The notes beneath the pieces were generated by a model. It saw only the letters and a program-made list of their open reading frames with translations. It was not told the origin of the DNA and made no database searches. The position numbers and the translations under genes were made by a program. Below are positions 12,061-24,905 of a stretch of 64,000 bases of DNA, in pieces. The first letter of the stretch is position 1; each line of letters opens with the position of its first letter. This stretch comes from Cenococcum geophilum 1.58 (Eukaryota > Ascomycota > Dothideomycetes > Gloniales > Gloniaceae): positions 620,001-684,000 of the forward strand of contig KV748235.1 in NCBI GenBank assembly GCA_001692895.1, in the 5' to 3' direction.

Positions 12061-12899
12061 GTTTTTCCTACCCTTTTCTCATTCCCTAGTAGTTGTAGTA
12101 ACTTAGTATTACTAAGGAGCTATAAGCCCTTAGGGGTTTATAAACTATTAGGACATAGCTACTAGTACATATTAAGATGCCTAGAAAGGATTTATATATA
12201 TAGAACTATAGCGCCATAGCCCAGAGGCTGCATGCGCAGTATTGTACATAGTATAATATAATGGATAAAAAATAAAAAATAACTTGCTCTAGTTTAGAAG
12301 CTAACTATAAAAACTATATATCTATTACTTAACACTATATTTAACTAAGGAAATAAAGGAAAGTAATATATTACTATTAGAAGAAAGTTAGAGTTTAGAG
12401 GCTAGCCTAAGTATATAGTTTTTAACGCCTTATATCCGTAGGGCTATTTTTACGTTATATGCTTTTTAATCGGCAACGCATTAGCGGAGATATATAAGGT
12501 GGAGGCTTATAGTATAGTTGGTTAGAAGGTATAAGTAGAAGAGGGAATTCTTAGGAGTATTCGCTTATTAAGATCGGCTTATTATTTACTTAGGTATAAA
12601 AGCTAGTTTTCCTTATATAGATAGCTACTCTAGGGCGAATAGCTAAGTTACTAAGGAGGATAAGGTTAAAAGCGGGGTATAGAATAAAGAAGTAGTATCC
12701 TTTTTGTCTGTCTTTCTATATACTAGGTTTTTATACTAAGATAAAGTCTATTTTTTTTCTAAATCCTATTTTTAGTAGGGTTTACTATACTTCTTATCTT
12801 TTTCCTATATTATGTTATATTAAAGGAGATTTCTCCTCTAGCTTTAGAAACTAGGGAGATTTCTTCTTTTTCCTATATAGAACCTTCTAAACTTATATT
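12061..12899. other. AT-rich stretch between two convergent LINE copies
   Basis: No protein family can be read in either direction. If both LINEs were complete, their second ORFs should lie here, but no reverse transcriptase motif is visible. It could be unrelated debris or very degraded LINE sequence. Confidence 0.4.
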
Positions 12900-14768
12900 T
12901 ATTAATATACTAGTTTAGCTGCTTTAAGAGACTTGCAGTCTTTACTATTAGTAAAGTGTTTTTCCTTATAATTAATACAAAGAAGGGTAGTGTTCTTGTA
13001 AGGTCTACCTATTATATTATAAGTAAAATAGGTATAGTCTTTAGATAGGTATACCGCTATATAAAATCAATAGGCTCTAGTAGAGCATCTATCTCCTATA
13101 TGGCCAAATTTTTGGCAACTTATATATTATATAGTAGAGGAGACTTCTAGGTATTTAACTACCTTAGTAGCTACCCCTATAATTAGAATTTCCTTCTATC
13201 TAAAATTTTCCTATCTTTTCTTCTTATTTTCTAGTATAAATACTATAGAGCTGAACCTAGTTTGTGGATTATATTTCTTTTCCCTTAATAATATCTATCT
13301 AGGTAGTCCTTTTATCCTAATAGGATTAAAGGTCTCTATTTCTTCTTTTAAAAGCCTAAAGCCTCCTTCTCTAGGAAAAGTAGAGATAAGAACGCTATAA
13401 GCTACTATTTAGGCCTAGGGCTCTAGTTTTTATTCCTTTTTAAAGGAGAAGCAGCTAGACCAGATTTCTTTATATTTAATTAGGAAGTCTGCATTATATT
13501 CTTTTATAGTTATAAGGAGAATATTCTGCTTTTCTTTCGTTCTGGTTATAGAAGCTATAACTAGCTTCTCTATTTGCAATTTTAATATAAATAGTTAATT
13601 AACTTTATTTTGGATAGAGAAGGTATCTAGAGGCTAGTCCTTTTAGTCTATAATAAGGACTAACCTCCTTTCTTATAGCTGCTTCTTTTTTCCTCTAGTA
13701 AAAGTAGGGCTAGTAATACTACTATTTACTTTACTAGTAGGGGGAGATAGGGAGAAGGAAGGAGGGGGAGGAGAAAAAAAGGGAAAAGAAGAGGAAGAAG
13801 AAGAAGAAGGAGAGGAAAAGGAGAAAGTAGAAGAAGAAAGGCCATTTTTTAGCTTTTCTGCATAGGTTTTTGGGGCTATTTCTTTATAGAGGGCTTTTAC
13901 TTCTTCTACTAGTCCCTTTAGGACATCTTTCTCCTACTTTTCTATTCCTCTTACAGAGGTATTTTCTCCTACTAGAATACTTCGTGTATAGCCTTTTAGC
14001 TATTTAACTTGCTTTTTTCTTTCTTCTTCTTTTAGCCCTTTATAGGCTAGGGTTAGGCTTTTTAAAGCCCTTTTTAGGTGTTCTTCTAGTAAAAGTGGAA
14101 AAAAAGGTGTGCTATCCGTAATAGGCTTAAGTCTTACTATCTTTCTTATTTGTTTTTAGCTTTCTTTTTTAGGAAAAGATTAAGGGCGATTTCTTTTTTT
14201 CATTCCTTCCTATATAGCCTAGAGACAGTTTATCTACCTCTTATATTTCTATATCTTTCCTAAGTAGGTAGGGGGAAGATAGAAGAGAAAGGGTAGATAA
14301 TTTTTTGTTATCACTTATCTCTATTAAAGGCTTTTCTTTAGGGGGTTTTCTTTTTTTTTAGTTTCTTAGAAACTTTTATTATTTTAAATTTGGTAGCTTA
14401 TAGCTTATAAAGGGGGGGGGGGGGTTCCTAGTTTTTACAGCAGATAATAACCTCCTTAGGTCTCTTATCTCCTAGTCTTAGAGGTAAAAAACTAGGCAAA
14501 AAGCCTTGCTTATTTTTACTATCCTTTTATATCTTTTCTTCTTACTAATCCTACTAGAGGATTTCTAGGGAGATTAAACTAATAGGTAGTAGAAAAACTA
14601 GCTAAAAAACACTAGGGTAGTTATTTCTTTTTCTATTAGAAGTAGAAAAAACTACTATAAAAAAGGACTTATTAGGCTTTTACTAGCAGAAATGCCTAAA
14701 AAGGCAATCTGTCTCTTACTAAGGAAAATCTAACTAAAGGATATATAGAAAAGTACCTACACCTCCTA

Positions 14769-14927
14769 TCTATTTACTTGCTCGCAAAGATAGAGATATA
14801 TTCTAAATAGTGTATTATATTAGGAGGTGTAGGCCTAAGGAGAGGGTAATCATCTCAGCCTGCTGTATTGCATAGTAGGTTCCCTACTATCTTAAGCAGT
14901 GGTAGATAATTACACACTTATTGCCCC
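14769..14927. repeat. Direct repeat, first copy, of SINE-like unit head
   Basis: The 159 bp pair with 15076-15234; almost all differences are transitions. A 13-bp inverted pair (ACCTACACCTCCT at 14756-14768 against AGGAGGTGTAGG near 14821-14832) makes a stem around the start of this copy only. Confidence 0.8.
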
Positions 14928-15075
14928 CCTCGGGCCTACCGCAAGCCTAAGAGGCTGCAAAATCTATCTATAGGGTAGAGGGTGGGAAAGCGAAAAGTTG
15001 AAAGGCTAATTATAATAGATATTAATATTGCTGTTCGGAGGGAAGGCGTGACTTCGCTTTAAATAGACATTTTTT

Positions 15076-15234
15076 TCTATTTACTTACTCGCAGAGATAG
15101 AGATATATTCTAAATAGTGTATTATATTAGGGGGTGTAGGCCTAAGGAGAGGGTAATTATCTCAGCCTACTGTATTACATAGTAGGTTCCCTACTATCTT
15201 AAGCAGTAGTAGATAATTATATACTTATTACCCC
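15076..15234. repeat. Direct repeat, second copy, of SINE-like unit head
   Basis: This is the second copy of 14769-14927, following directly after the T-run that ends unit 1, so the units are head to tail. Confidence 0.8.
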
Positions 15235-15256
15235 AAACAACGCGTACCGTTAGAAG

Positions 15257-15518
15257 CTAGCGGTACGAGGCCTACCCTATAACTAATATAGAAGTAGGAA
15301 TATATCTTATCTTTTTTTACGCCCGTAGGGTATTATTAAAAGACTATTTAGGTAACCTAGAACCTAGGTAATATTAAAGGCTATTAACGACAAGCCTAGC
15401 GGTATAAGGCCTGCGCCTAATAACTAATATAGGAGTAGGAATATATATCGTCTCTTTACGCCTATAGAGTATCATCAATAACCGTTCGGGTAGGTAATAT
15501 TAAAGGCTATTAACAACG
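15257..15518. repeat. Tandem duplication (~139-bp period) within SINE-like unit 2
   Basis: Copy 1 is 15257-15391 and copy 2 is 15396-15518. Shared blocks are CTAGCGGTA, AACTAATATAGRAGTAGGAA and AATATTAAAGGCTATTAAC. This explains part of the length difference between units 1 and 2. Confidence 0.7.
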
Positions 15519-15823
15519 ACGACGATAGGAGAAGGAAGCTAGAAAGCGTCAATTCAAAACCTATTAAAAAACCCTATAGGAAAAATTATTAGGAAAGACT
15601 ACTTATCAACAGCTGCTGTAGAAAGACGCGACGCGAAACTTCGCGATCCTCTAGGGGTAAGACGTTTTATCGCGACGACAATATAACGCCGTACGGCATA
15701 GCATTATTAAGGCTATAAGACGAATAAACAACAAAATCTCTATTAAATAAGCCTTATTTTAAAGCGAAAAGCCAAAAGGCTAATTGTAATAGATATTAAT
15801 GTTGCTATTTAGAAGGAAGGCGT

Positions 15824-16248
15824 TATTACGGACGCTTTAAGTACAATATTACAACTACTTAGAGAAGAGACGGAAGAAGCTAGTTGGTTAATTTAGGCAC
15901 GGTCCAGGATAGAGCCGGTAGAACCATGTAACGAGGAATAGTAGCTGAGGTCATATAATATGCTACGTATTAAACGGGAGGAATGAGAGGAACTTACGTA
16001 CCTTATATATAAGACGTATATTATATATAAGAAGGATTTTATAGGAGTACAGTTGTGTATTTAAGGACCCTTAGTCCCTACCTAGATAGTTCCTTCCTTA
16101 TAGTAATTCTTAGAATATAATTAGAGTTAATCTATTAGGCAACCACTCCACCAGTTATTATTACGTTGTTAACTTTTATACTTACATTTCCTATACACCT
16201 AGCCTAATAATGAGCCCACCGTAGTTCCTACTACAAGGTTCCATTATA
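15824..16248 (+). repeat. 5' LTR of Gypsy A
   Basis: The 425-bp terminal repeat pairs with 23352-23777 and with both LTRs of Gypsy B in reverse. Confidence 0.9.
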
Positions 16249-19200
16249 TAATCACTACCTAGTTACGGTATTAATATAAGAAGTTAAATAACATGCCACT
16301 AAAAGCAGCCACTATAACGCTATTGACGGCAGCAACTATATTAAGGTTAGGTAATAACACTAGTATAGTAGACACTAACTTATAGCAACCTATAACGGTT
16401 GGACAGTTATAAGAGATAGTTAACTAGTTGATAGAAAATAATATAATATTAGAAAATAGGATTAACGGGATAGGTGTAGTAAAGGTTAAGTTACCATCAA
16501 TTAAAAGGTACTTAAGAGAGAGATTAAAGCTTAAAGGATTCCTAATATAAATGCACTTTAAGGTAGTATAGGAAGGAGCAAAGCTGGTAATACCTATAGA
16601 TCAAATAGTATACACAGGATTGTTCTTAACAGGAAGAGCACTTAAATAGTTTAAGCCTTACCTAATAGAAATCCAGGCAAACGGAATAACAACTATAAAC
16701 TAAGAGGTACGGTTTATATTCTTAAGCTAAAATAGATTTATTAAGCGACTTATATAAATATTTAGAGACCCGGAGGCAGTAACTATGGCGGAAAGAAAAC
16801 TCTAAGATATCACGTAATAAACCTTAGTAATTAAGTATATAATACAGTTCCAGACGTTAATAATATAAGTTAAGTAGAATAATAGGGCGCTTATAGCACA
16901 GTATAAATAGGGACTTAAGGCTAAAGTCTAGAATGTAATTATTCTAATAGAAAATACGGACACCCTAAGGGAATTAATAGATTAGGCGATTAAGATTAAT
17001 AATTAGATCTACTAAAGGGAATAGGCCAAAAAAGGTTAGGATAGAGTTCTACAGTTATATAAGGCGCAGAGTACGCAACGACAAAAGCTAAGTTAAAAAC
17101 TATAGTATAGCGCAGAGCTAATAGACCTAAGTAGTACTAAAGAAGCCTATAAGAGATAGAGTAAATAACTATAGAAACCTAAAGGATAAGGATTAAGTAA
17201 TTAAAGGTCCAAAAAGCAAAGGCCGAATTAGGGATCTTAATAGCAGAAGATATTTAGGCGGACTCTATAGCAAGAAAAATAGTTTAAAAAAGGAGCTTAC
17301 ATAAATTGCGGAAAATAGGGTTATTATATTAGAGACTATAGAAGTAGGCAGAGTTACTACGTAGTAAAAGGCATAAGACTAGTAGACAATATATACGTAT
17401 AGAGGGACGACAATATACTATAAGGAACAAAAGAATATTTAATTAAAAGTTTTGCATTTTATTATAATAACATATACTAAATTTATAAGGACGCTAAGTA
17501 CGGCGTAAGCTATTAGCTATAGGAGCCAGCACTTATAGGATATAGAGAAACTAATAAACCAGTTTATAGATCGGATATTAAGGACAATAAATTTAATGTA
17601 GGCGAAATATTCCGTAACAATAAGGTAATAAGAGTAGTTTACTAGAAATACATAGCTATTGGAGATATTATACTAGAGGTAGAGGATAATTCCACTATAG
17701 AATAGGGAACATTAGTAGGGATCGAAACCCCACTAGACACGATATCTATCACTTTATAAGACGTAAGAAAAGTAGGACAGTAAACCACTTTAGCACTTAA
17801 TAAAGGCAAAAGGCTAAAGGCTTAAGATTCTTATAGCGAGATAAGAGATAACTAAGATTCTTAAGATAAGATAAGGCAAGCTTAAGGACCTATAACGGAC
17901 GAAAACCAATAGAGTAGAGCAGCGGCTTAGTTTAAGAACATACGAATAAGCTTAGGACAGAGATTCCCACAGGTATAAGATTCTTAAGACGAGATAAATA
18001 AGATTTAAGACTCTTAAAACGAGATAAGAATACTAAGTAAGCCTAAATAGACTAAGGCTAGAGTAAAGCTTAAGTTAAAAGCAAGCTTAGGATTAAAGAA
18101 TCTAAAGGGTTAAGAATTCGGAGTATAAATTAGGACACCTATAGAAAAGAGGTAAGAAGCTTCTTTATAGATTAAAGAATTTACAGCGCAAACAGCAATT
18201 AGACTAAGAGACGAATATATAAACCCAGAAGATTTACTAATAGAACACGTTATTTAGACTAAAGGTTAAAAAGTTAATACTAAGATTAAGAAGTAAGAAG
18301 ACTTTAAGGATTAAAGCGTAAGGCGCAAACCAAAGGAAACCATAGAAGAGTTTAGATAAAGAATTATCGCATAATAAGAATAGAAACTAGATAAGAGATT
18401 TAGCATATTAGGATATATAAAGGATAGAGCGCTAGTATAAAGAATTACTAATAGGCTAAGAGTAGGCATACTAAGAGCTAAGTGGCTTACTAAACTGGAA
18501 GATAAAGAGGATTTAGAGATTTTAACTAGGTTCGAAGAACGATATATAAAGGGCTATTACAATATAGTAATAAGAAGATACTTCCTTATGGACAAGCTAT
18601 ATATACTCTAGCAGCTATACTAAAAGTGGTATAGGCAAAGGCATAACGATAAGTAGGAAGATTTCTATATATAGTTAGATAAGAAAGTTATCTAGGACTA
18701 CCCGATTATAGAAAAGGCCATAACTTATATTAAAGGAGCCTTAATTATAATATTAAAGGATCTAAAGGAGCGCTTAGAGGATTAGAGAAGTAAGAAACGT
18801 ATCTTAGTACCTACGAATAAAGTTATAACGTTTAGATTAGCATAATAGAGGTTTAAACTTAAGGATAAAGATAAGTTAAGAGTTAACCTAAAGCGCCTAG
18901 CGCGCTATACGTTATTATGGATTGCGTATATAGATAATATATATAAAATGCATAAAAATCCAAAGGAAAAGAATTAGAAATACTTTATAAGGATATACTG
19001 GATAATAAATAAGTAATAGTATAGGAATGCTAAATATATACATAGATGGCATCTAGCAAAGGTCCAAAAGGAAGGAAGTTTAGTACTTTAACCAGGAAGA
19101 TTCCTTATAGAAGAATACTTAGATGGACGATAGTGGTGGGAATGCCTAGAAAATATATATTTATGGTATATTAAAGATAAAAAGCGAACTAGGCATTAGC

Positions 19201-19818
19201 TAAAGAATAAGCTAAGTATAATAGGATTAAGTAACTAACAGTTAGGAAAAGTAGAGGCCCATAGAACTAGAGGGAGCCAGTAGTAGAGCCTTAGACCCTT
19301 AAAGGAATTTAAGGATAGCACCTAAATTTACAAGTTAAATGGCAAGATTAATAGTTTAAGGCATTAATAGATAGTGGAGCAATAAGGAACTATATCTTGC
19401 TAGTAGCAGTTAAAAGGATAGGATTACCTTACATATAAAAGGAGGAACTTTACCTATTAGTTACAATTTTAGGAGATCTAATAACCTATAGAGGAGGGAT
19501 TATTAATCTTAAAATAGGACCTATTTAGATAACTATTAAAGGAAGACAAATTAAGATGTCTTTTAATATCCTACTATTAGGACGAGATAAGGCAGTACTA
19601 GGGATGCCTTAGTTATAGGAATATAATCTAAAGATTAATTAGATTATAGGTTAAGTTAATATTAAAGATACTTAACGCCGCAAGATGTAATAATAAGCTA
19701 AGTTAGTATAGTACTAAGTGGGAGCAACCTATAAGGAAATAGAAAAAGGATTAAGTTATATACTAAAGAGATACTATAAGTATAGTAAGAAACTATAGTT
19801 ACCGGAAAGTAAAAAGCT

Positions 19819-19875
19819 NTTAGANTATATAGNNTNGGANTATAANATAGAATTANAACCANAAANAANTCTAAA
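19819..19875. other. Cluster of ambiguous bases (N) in Gypsy A
   Basis: About thirteen single Ns are interleaved with called bases upstream of the reverse transcriptase region. The matching stretch of Gypsy B (about 51230-51290) has none. Confidence 0.8.
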
Positions 19876-22800
19876 NTTCTTTCCAATCTATAAGCTTACT
19901 AAAGAAGAAGGTAGAGCACTAAAAGAGTTTATCTAGGAAAATCTATAAAAGGGATATATTAGACCATCGCAGTCATTAGCGGGATATCCAGTACTATTTA
20001 TACTAAAGAAAAATAGTAAACTAAGGCTGTGTATTAACTATAGATAGTTAAACAGCATTACTAGGAAGGATAGGTATCCTTTACCCTTAATTAGCAAAAT
20101 CTAAGATAGGATAGGTAATGCGCAAATCTTTATAAAGATAGATCTAAGATAGGCGTACCATTAGATTAGGATTAAGGAAGGCGACGAATAAAAGGCAGCC
20201 TTTAGGTTAAAGGAAGGACTATATAAACCATTAGTTATGCAATTTAGGCTTATAAACGTACTAGCAATATTCTAGAAGCGTATTAACAATGTATTAGGAG
20301 AACACTTAGATAAATTTGTTATAGTATATCTTAATAATAATATTATCTACTTAATAACTAAGGAAGAATACGGGGAATACGTTAAATGGGTTTTAAAGAG
20401 ACTATAAGAAAAACAGATGCTAGTAGTAATTAAAAAATGCGAGTTCTTCACTAGGAAAACCAATTTTATTAGATTTATTATTAAACTAGGCCAACTTAGT
20501 ATAGATCCAAAGAAGATTAAGGCTATAGTAAATTGGTAAAAACTAGAGAATATTACGCAGTTAAAATTATTTCTAGGGTTTTGTAATTACTATAGGAGGT
20601 TTATAGCGCAGTGGTTAAAGGATATTAAGCCATTTACGCAATTAACGAAGAAAGAAGAACTATAGGCATAGGGAGAGGAATAGAAGGAACTCTTTAAAAA
20701 AGTTAAAGAGTTATTTACCTAAGAGCCAATTCTTAAGATCTATTAACTAGGTCTAGAGACGGTTATAAAGACAGATGTATTAGACTATATACTAGGGGCA
20801 TACTTTATATAAAAATATTAAGATAGATAGTACCTAGTAGTATATTACAGTCGAAAGATAACACTACTAGAGTTAAACTATAACATCTATAATAAGGAGT
20901 TATTAGGTATAGTTACAGCATTAAAGAAATAAAGAGCATTCTTATAAGGTATAGAAAAACTATTTATAGTTAAGATAGATTATAAAAACCTAATAGGATT
21001 CCTAACGATAAAGGAACTTAACTAAAGATAGGTTAGATAGGTAGAGATGCTTATAGAATACTATTTTAAGATTTAGTATACTAAGGGTACAGATAATATA
21101 CGGGCAGACGCTCTAAGCTATAAAACTAAACTACAGAACGATAAGAAGCCATTAAGGGCTTTACTGCAAAAAGATATAGACAGACTAATTAGGTATAATT
21201 ATCTAAAAATTATAGTAACTTAAGAGAGTAATAAACTAGAGAAAGTCTATAAGACACTAGAGAGCTTTTAGGTATAAAGAATTCTAAAAGTATAACTAGA
21301 AGATTTATAAATAGATATATACAAAAATTAAAAAGCGAAGTATATTCTAAGAAGCATAGCAGAGTAGTTTATAGAAGACTTCTATAAGGGACTAACTTAA
21401 GGACACAATAGAGCTATAGGCTTAGTGTTAAGACTCTAGGAGGAGTACATTATTAACGGAATCTAGAGGATAGCTAAAAAGGTCACTAAAGAGTATCTAG
21501 ATTACTAAAGAAATAAACTAATAAGGTATAAGCCATATAGAGGGCTATAACCTATTAAAATACTAGAGAGACTATAGGAGGTTATATTATAGGACTTTAT
21601 TATTAAGTTGCTAAAGTTAAAAGATCCTATTATCGGATAAGATTATAATATAATTTTAGTAATAGTAGATAAGCTTATAAAGTGGGGATACTTTATAGTA
21701 TATACAGAAGAAATCTTAGCGGAAGATATTGCTAGAATCTATGTTAAAGAAGTGTTTATAAGATATAGAGTATTAAGTAAGATTATATCGGATAGAGATC
21801 TAAGATTCGTAGTAGTATTTTAGGAGGTATTCTTAGCGGAGTAAGGAGTTTAAGCAGTAACTTCTACCGTATATTATCCGCAGACAGACGGTTAAATGGA
21901 AAGACTAAATTAGATACTAGAGTAGTATTTAAGGCATTATGTTAATTATATATAGAATAATTAGGTATCGCTATTATTAGTTATATAGTTTATATATAAT
22001 ATAACACCTTAAGAAGGAATAGGCATATTACTATTTAAGGCGAATTATGGATATAAGCTAAGGATATTGTTGTTACTATAGTAAGTAAAGAAAACGAGTA
22101 GTATAGCTAAAGAGAGAATAAAGACATTAATAAATCTTTATATAGACCTTATAAAATTAGTAAAGAAAGTATAAAAAAAAATAAAAAAGTACTATAATGC
22201 TAAGAGATCTAAGGGACTAGATATTAAGAAGGGAGATAAAGTGTAGCTACTATATAAAAATTTTAAGAGTTAACAACTAAGTAAGAAGTTAAACTACGTT
22301 AGACTAGGACCTTTTAAAATTACGTAGAGGATTTTACCGGTTATATTTAAGTTAAACCTACCAGCCAAAATAAAGATCTACCCTATATAGCATATTACAA
22401 TGCTAGAGCCAGTATATAGGAACATTAAGCCACTAGTTTATAAAGTAGATATATACAGAGGATAAAAAGAAGACGAATAGTAAGTTTTAAAGATCATTAG
22501 TTATAAGGATATTAACGATAAAATATAGTATAAGGTTAAGTAGATAGGCTATAACAAGACTACCTAGGAGCTACTAAAAAATTTAAAGAATGCTATAGGA
22601 AAGGTATAGGAGTATTAGAAGAGATTAGGTTAGGCAGTATTAACAAAGAAGAATTGCTAAAGAATAAGTTACCTAAGGGGGACCTAAGAAGAGCAGTTGC
22701 TAAGCTATTCGGATCTATTTCCTTCTCTATTAGAAGAGAATCCGTTCTTTTATTACTAAGTTCCTGTAAACCTTATTCTATAAGTTTCTACTCCTTAAAA

Positions 22801-23351
22801 TAAACCTTCTTATAAACCTTCTTAAGACGAAGCAGATAAGTAAACGCCGTAATCTAAGTATCTAGGGCCTTCTGTTCCGTATTACGAGAACGTTCCAACT
22901 TAGTAAGGGCTTAAGATAGTTTACTATCTAGCTACGCAGCAGCAGATTAAACACGAGACCCTAAGATAAATTAATTAGGGAACTAGACGACTATTAAAAA
23001 TCATAGGTCGCGTATATTTAGCATTAAAAGTAAAGCGAACGTCACAGGACAAACAAATATTCGCTTTAGTGCACTCTAAATAAGAGGATGATTGTTGCAA
23101 AGATAGACTCGCTAATATAATATAGACTAACCCCTCTTTTAAACAGCGAGAATATAGAGACAGTATAATCTCACTAAGAGATAATATTGCAGCTATAGTG
23201 CGAGCACGACGTTAGGCGTATAAAGAAGAAATTACTTTAGGTATAATAAGCAAAGATATTAACCAAATTAATTAAATAGATATTACACCTCTAGTAAACA
23301 ACTTAGAGATGTTTTAAATCTTTAAGGACGAAGATAAAGAGGAGGGAGATA

Positions 23352-23777
23352 GTGTTACGGACGCTTTAAGTACAATATTATAACTACTTAGAGAAGAGAT
23401 AGAAGAAGCTAGTTAGTTAATTTAGGTATAGTCTAGGATAGAGCTGGTAGAACTATATAACGAGGAATAGTAGCTAAGGTTATATAATATGCTACGTATT
23501 AAACGGGAGGAATAAGAGGAACTTACGTACCTTATATATAAGACGTATATTACGTATAAAAAGGATTTTATAGGAGTACGGTTGTGTATTTAAGGACCCT
23601 TAGTCCCTACCTAGATAGTTCCTTCCTTATAGTAATTCTTAGAATATAATTAGAGTTAATCTATTAGGCAACCACTCCACTAGTTGTTATTACGTTGTTG
23701 ACTTTTATACTTGCATTTCCTATATACCTAGCCTAATAATGAGCCCACCGTAGTTCCTGCTATAAGGTTCCGTTATA
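23352..23777 (+). repeat. 3' LTR of Gypsy A
   Basis: The 426-bp terminal repeat starts TGTTACGGACGCTTTAAG and is followed directly by the GGCGT target duplication. Confidence 0.9.
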
Positions 23778-24110
23778 GGCGTGACTTCGCTTTAAATAGA
23801 CATTTTTTTATTATTAGGCTTTTACTTTCCATAAAAGAAAAACCTAGGAAAAGTCTATACTTTATAGTTTTAGTATTTCTATCCATGCCTCACTTATAAG
23901 CTAGGACCCCTTTTTACTAAGTCTCCCCTTATAAAGAAAGGGGGGTAGTAGAGGGAATAAATCTACTTCTAGCTTACTAAGTAGGCGGAATTGGGTCTTA
24001 GGAGTTGGAAAAATAATAGTTTTTAATAGTAAGATAAGTATGCGTAAGTTTTAAAGTGTGGCGCTACCTTTTAGTAAGGTCGTAGGGGCGGTGTTTGTTT
24101 TTTAAGTATA

Positions 24111-24480
24111 TTTCTTAGCAGAGATAACCCTATACTTTACTCTACTTAGCTATAATACTTTTCTAGCTTATATTAGCGTTATGCGTATTATAGAGAATTA
24201 AATGCTATAGCATTAGGGCGTAGTAAGCGGTAAGTTTTAGAGGTATTGCTATCTTAGCTAGGCCTTACCCTATATAATAAATTTATATAGTCCGCAATCG
24301 CGAACTTATATAATTTAACATTAATTACTAAAAAATGGCGTTTATAAAGAAATAAATTCCTCCTTAGATTTATAATAACTTTAAGGATATATATATAGAG
24401 CTTAGCTATTTAATACTAATTTTTTAACGGCAATTTTAAAATATAGGAGGTATATAACGCTATATAAGAAAGAAGGATAA
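24111..24480. other. AT-rich spacer, nothing recognised
   Basis: This lies between the 5' end of LINE-B and the minisatellite. No open frame, repeat unit or known motif is visible. Confidence 0.5.
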
Positions 24481-24905
24481 CTACTAATTATAGTCTGCTT
24501 ATTAGTATAGTTAGTAAGTTAATCTATCTAAAATAGACGAGATGCTATAACTACTAACCGTAGTTTACTTATTGGTATAGTTAGTAAATTAATTTATCTA
24601 AAATAAATAAGATGCTATAGCTGCTAACCATAGTTAGTAAATTAACCTATCTAAAATAGATAAGATGCTATAACTGCTAACTATAGTTTGCTTATTAGTA
24701 TAAAGTATAAGTTAATCTATCTAAGATAGACGAGATACTATAACTGCTAGTTATAGTCTACTTATTAGTATAATTTATAAGTCGATCTATCTAAGATAGA
24801 TAAAATACCATAACTGCTAACTAGTCTGCTTATTAGTATAGAGACTAAGTTAATCTATCTAAGATAGACGAGATGCTATAACTACTAACTATAGTCTGCT
24901 TATTA
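24481..24905. repeat. Minisatellite, ~70-bp unit, left part
   Basis: About six and a half units of consensus form CTATAACTGCTAACTATAGT, CTGCTTATTAGTATAG, TAAGTTAATCTATCTAAGAT, AGACGAGATG. One unit is shortened to about 53 bp. Units differ mainly by transitions. The array continues at 28719-28975 beyond a LINE. Confidence 0.9.

Larger units (their letters stand above)
15824..23777 (+). mobile_element. Ty3/Gypsy chromodomain-type LTR retrotransposon fossil (Gypsy A), complete length
   Basis: A 7954-bp Gypsy fossil with 425/426-bp LTRs (15824-16248 and 23352-23777) and a perfect 5-bp target duplication GGCGT (15819-15823 and 23778-23782). Parts in order are: gag from about 16293 with a zinc knuckle near 17290-17340, a long linker, protease about 19350-19660, reverse transcriptase about 19880-20530, RNase H about 20740-21120, integrase about 21330-22110, and a chromodomain-like C terminus about 22370-22620. 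The overall structure is whole but the coding part is RIP-saturated, with very many breaks. It is the same family as Gypsy B. Confidence 0.92.
14685..23810. mobile_element. SINE-like dimeric insertion inside LINE-B, itself interrupted by Gypsy A
   Basis: Without Gypsy A and its duplication the block is about 1.17 kb. It is flanked by a 16-bp direct duplication, the size typical of LINE-mediated retroposition. It has two related units: unit 1 at 14769-15075, unit 2 at 15076-15823 continuing at 23783-23810. Both begin with the same 159 bp (14769-14927 and 15076-15234) and end with the same ~90 bp (14987-15075; 15761-15823 plus 23783-23808), finishing TAGACATTTTTT. A T-run at the end of each unit could be an RNA polymerase III terminator. 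No protein is encoded. A SINE or other non-autonomous retroposon is the best guess; the family is not recognised. Confidence 0.5.
12900..24110 (-). mobile_element. Tad1-like LINE, second copy (LINE-B), split by a later insertion
   Basis: Read on the minus strand, the 5' untranslated region lies at 24110-23811 and continues at 14684-12900 with the start region and ORF1. The gap between is a later insertion flanked by the 16-bp duplication TTATTAGGCTTTTACT (14669-14684 and 23811-23826). ORF1 remains include the zinc-knuckle end around 13000-13100 and a Glu/Lys-rich region near 14020-14090. No ORF2 is readable, so it is 3'-incomplete like LINE-A. It is heavily RIP-mutated. Confidence 0.72.

Noticed and set aside
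12205-12250. Possible tRNA-like segment (GCCATAGCCCAGAGGCTGCA)
   Set aside because: I could not form a cloverleaf or find a good T-arm; left uncalled.
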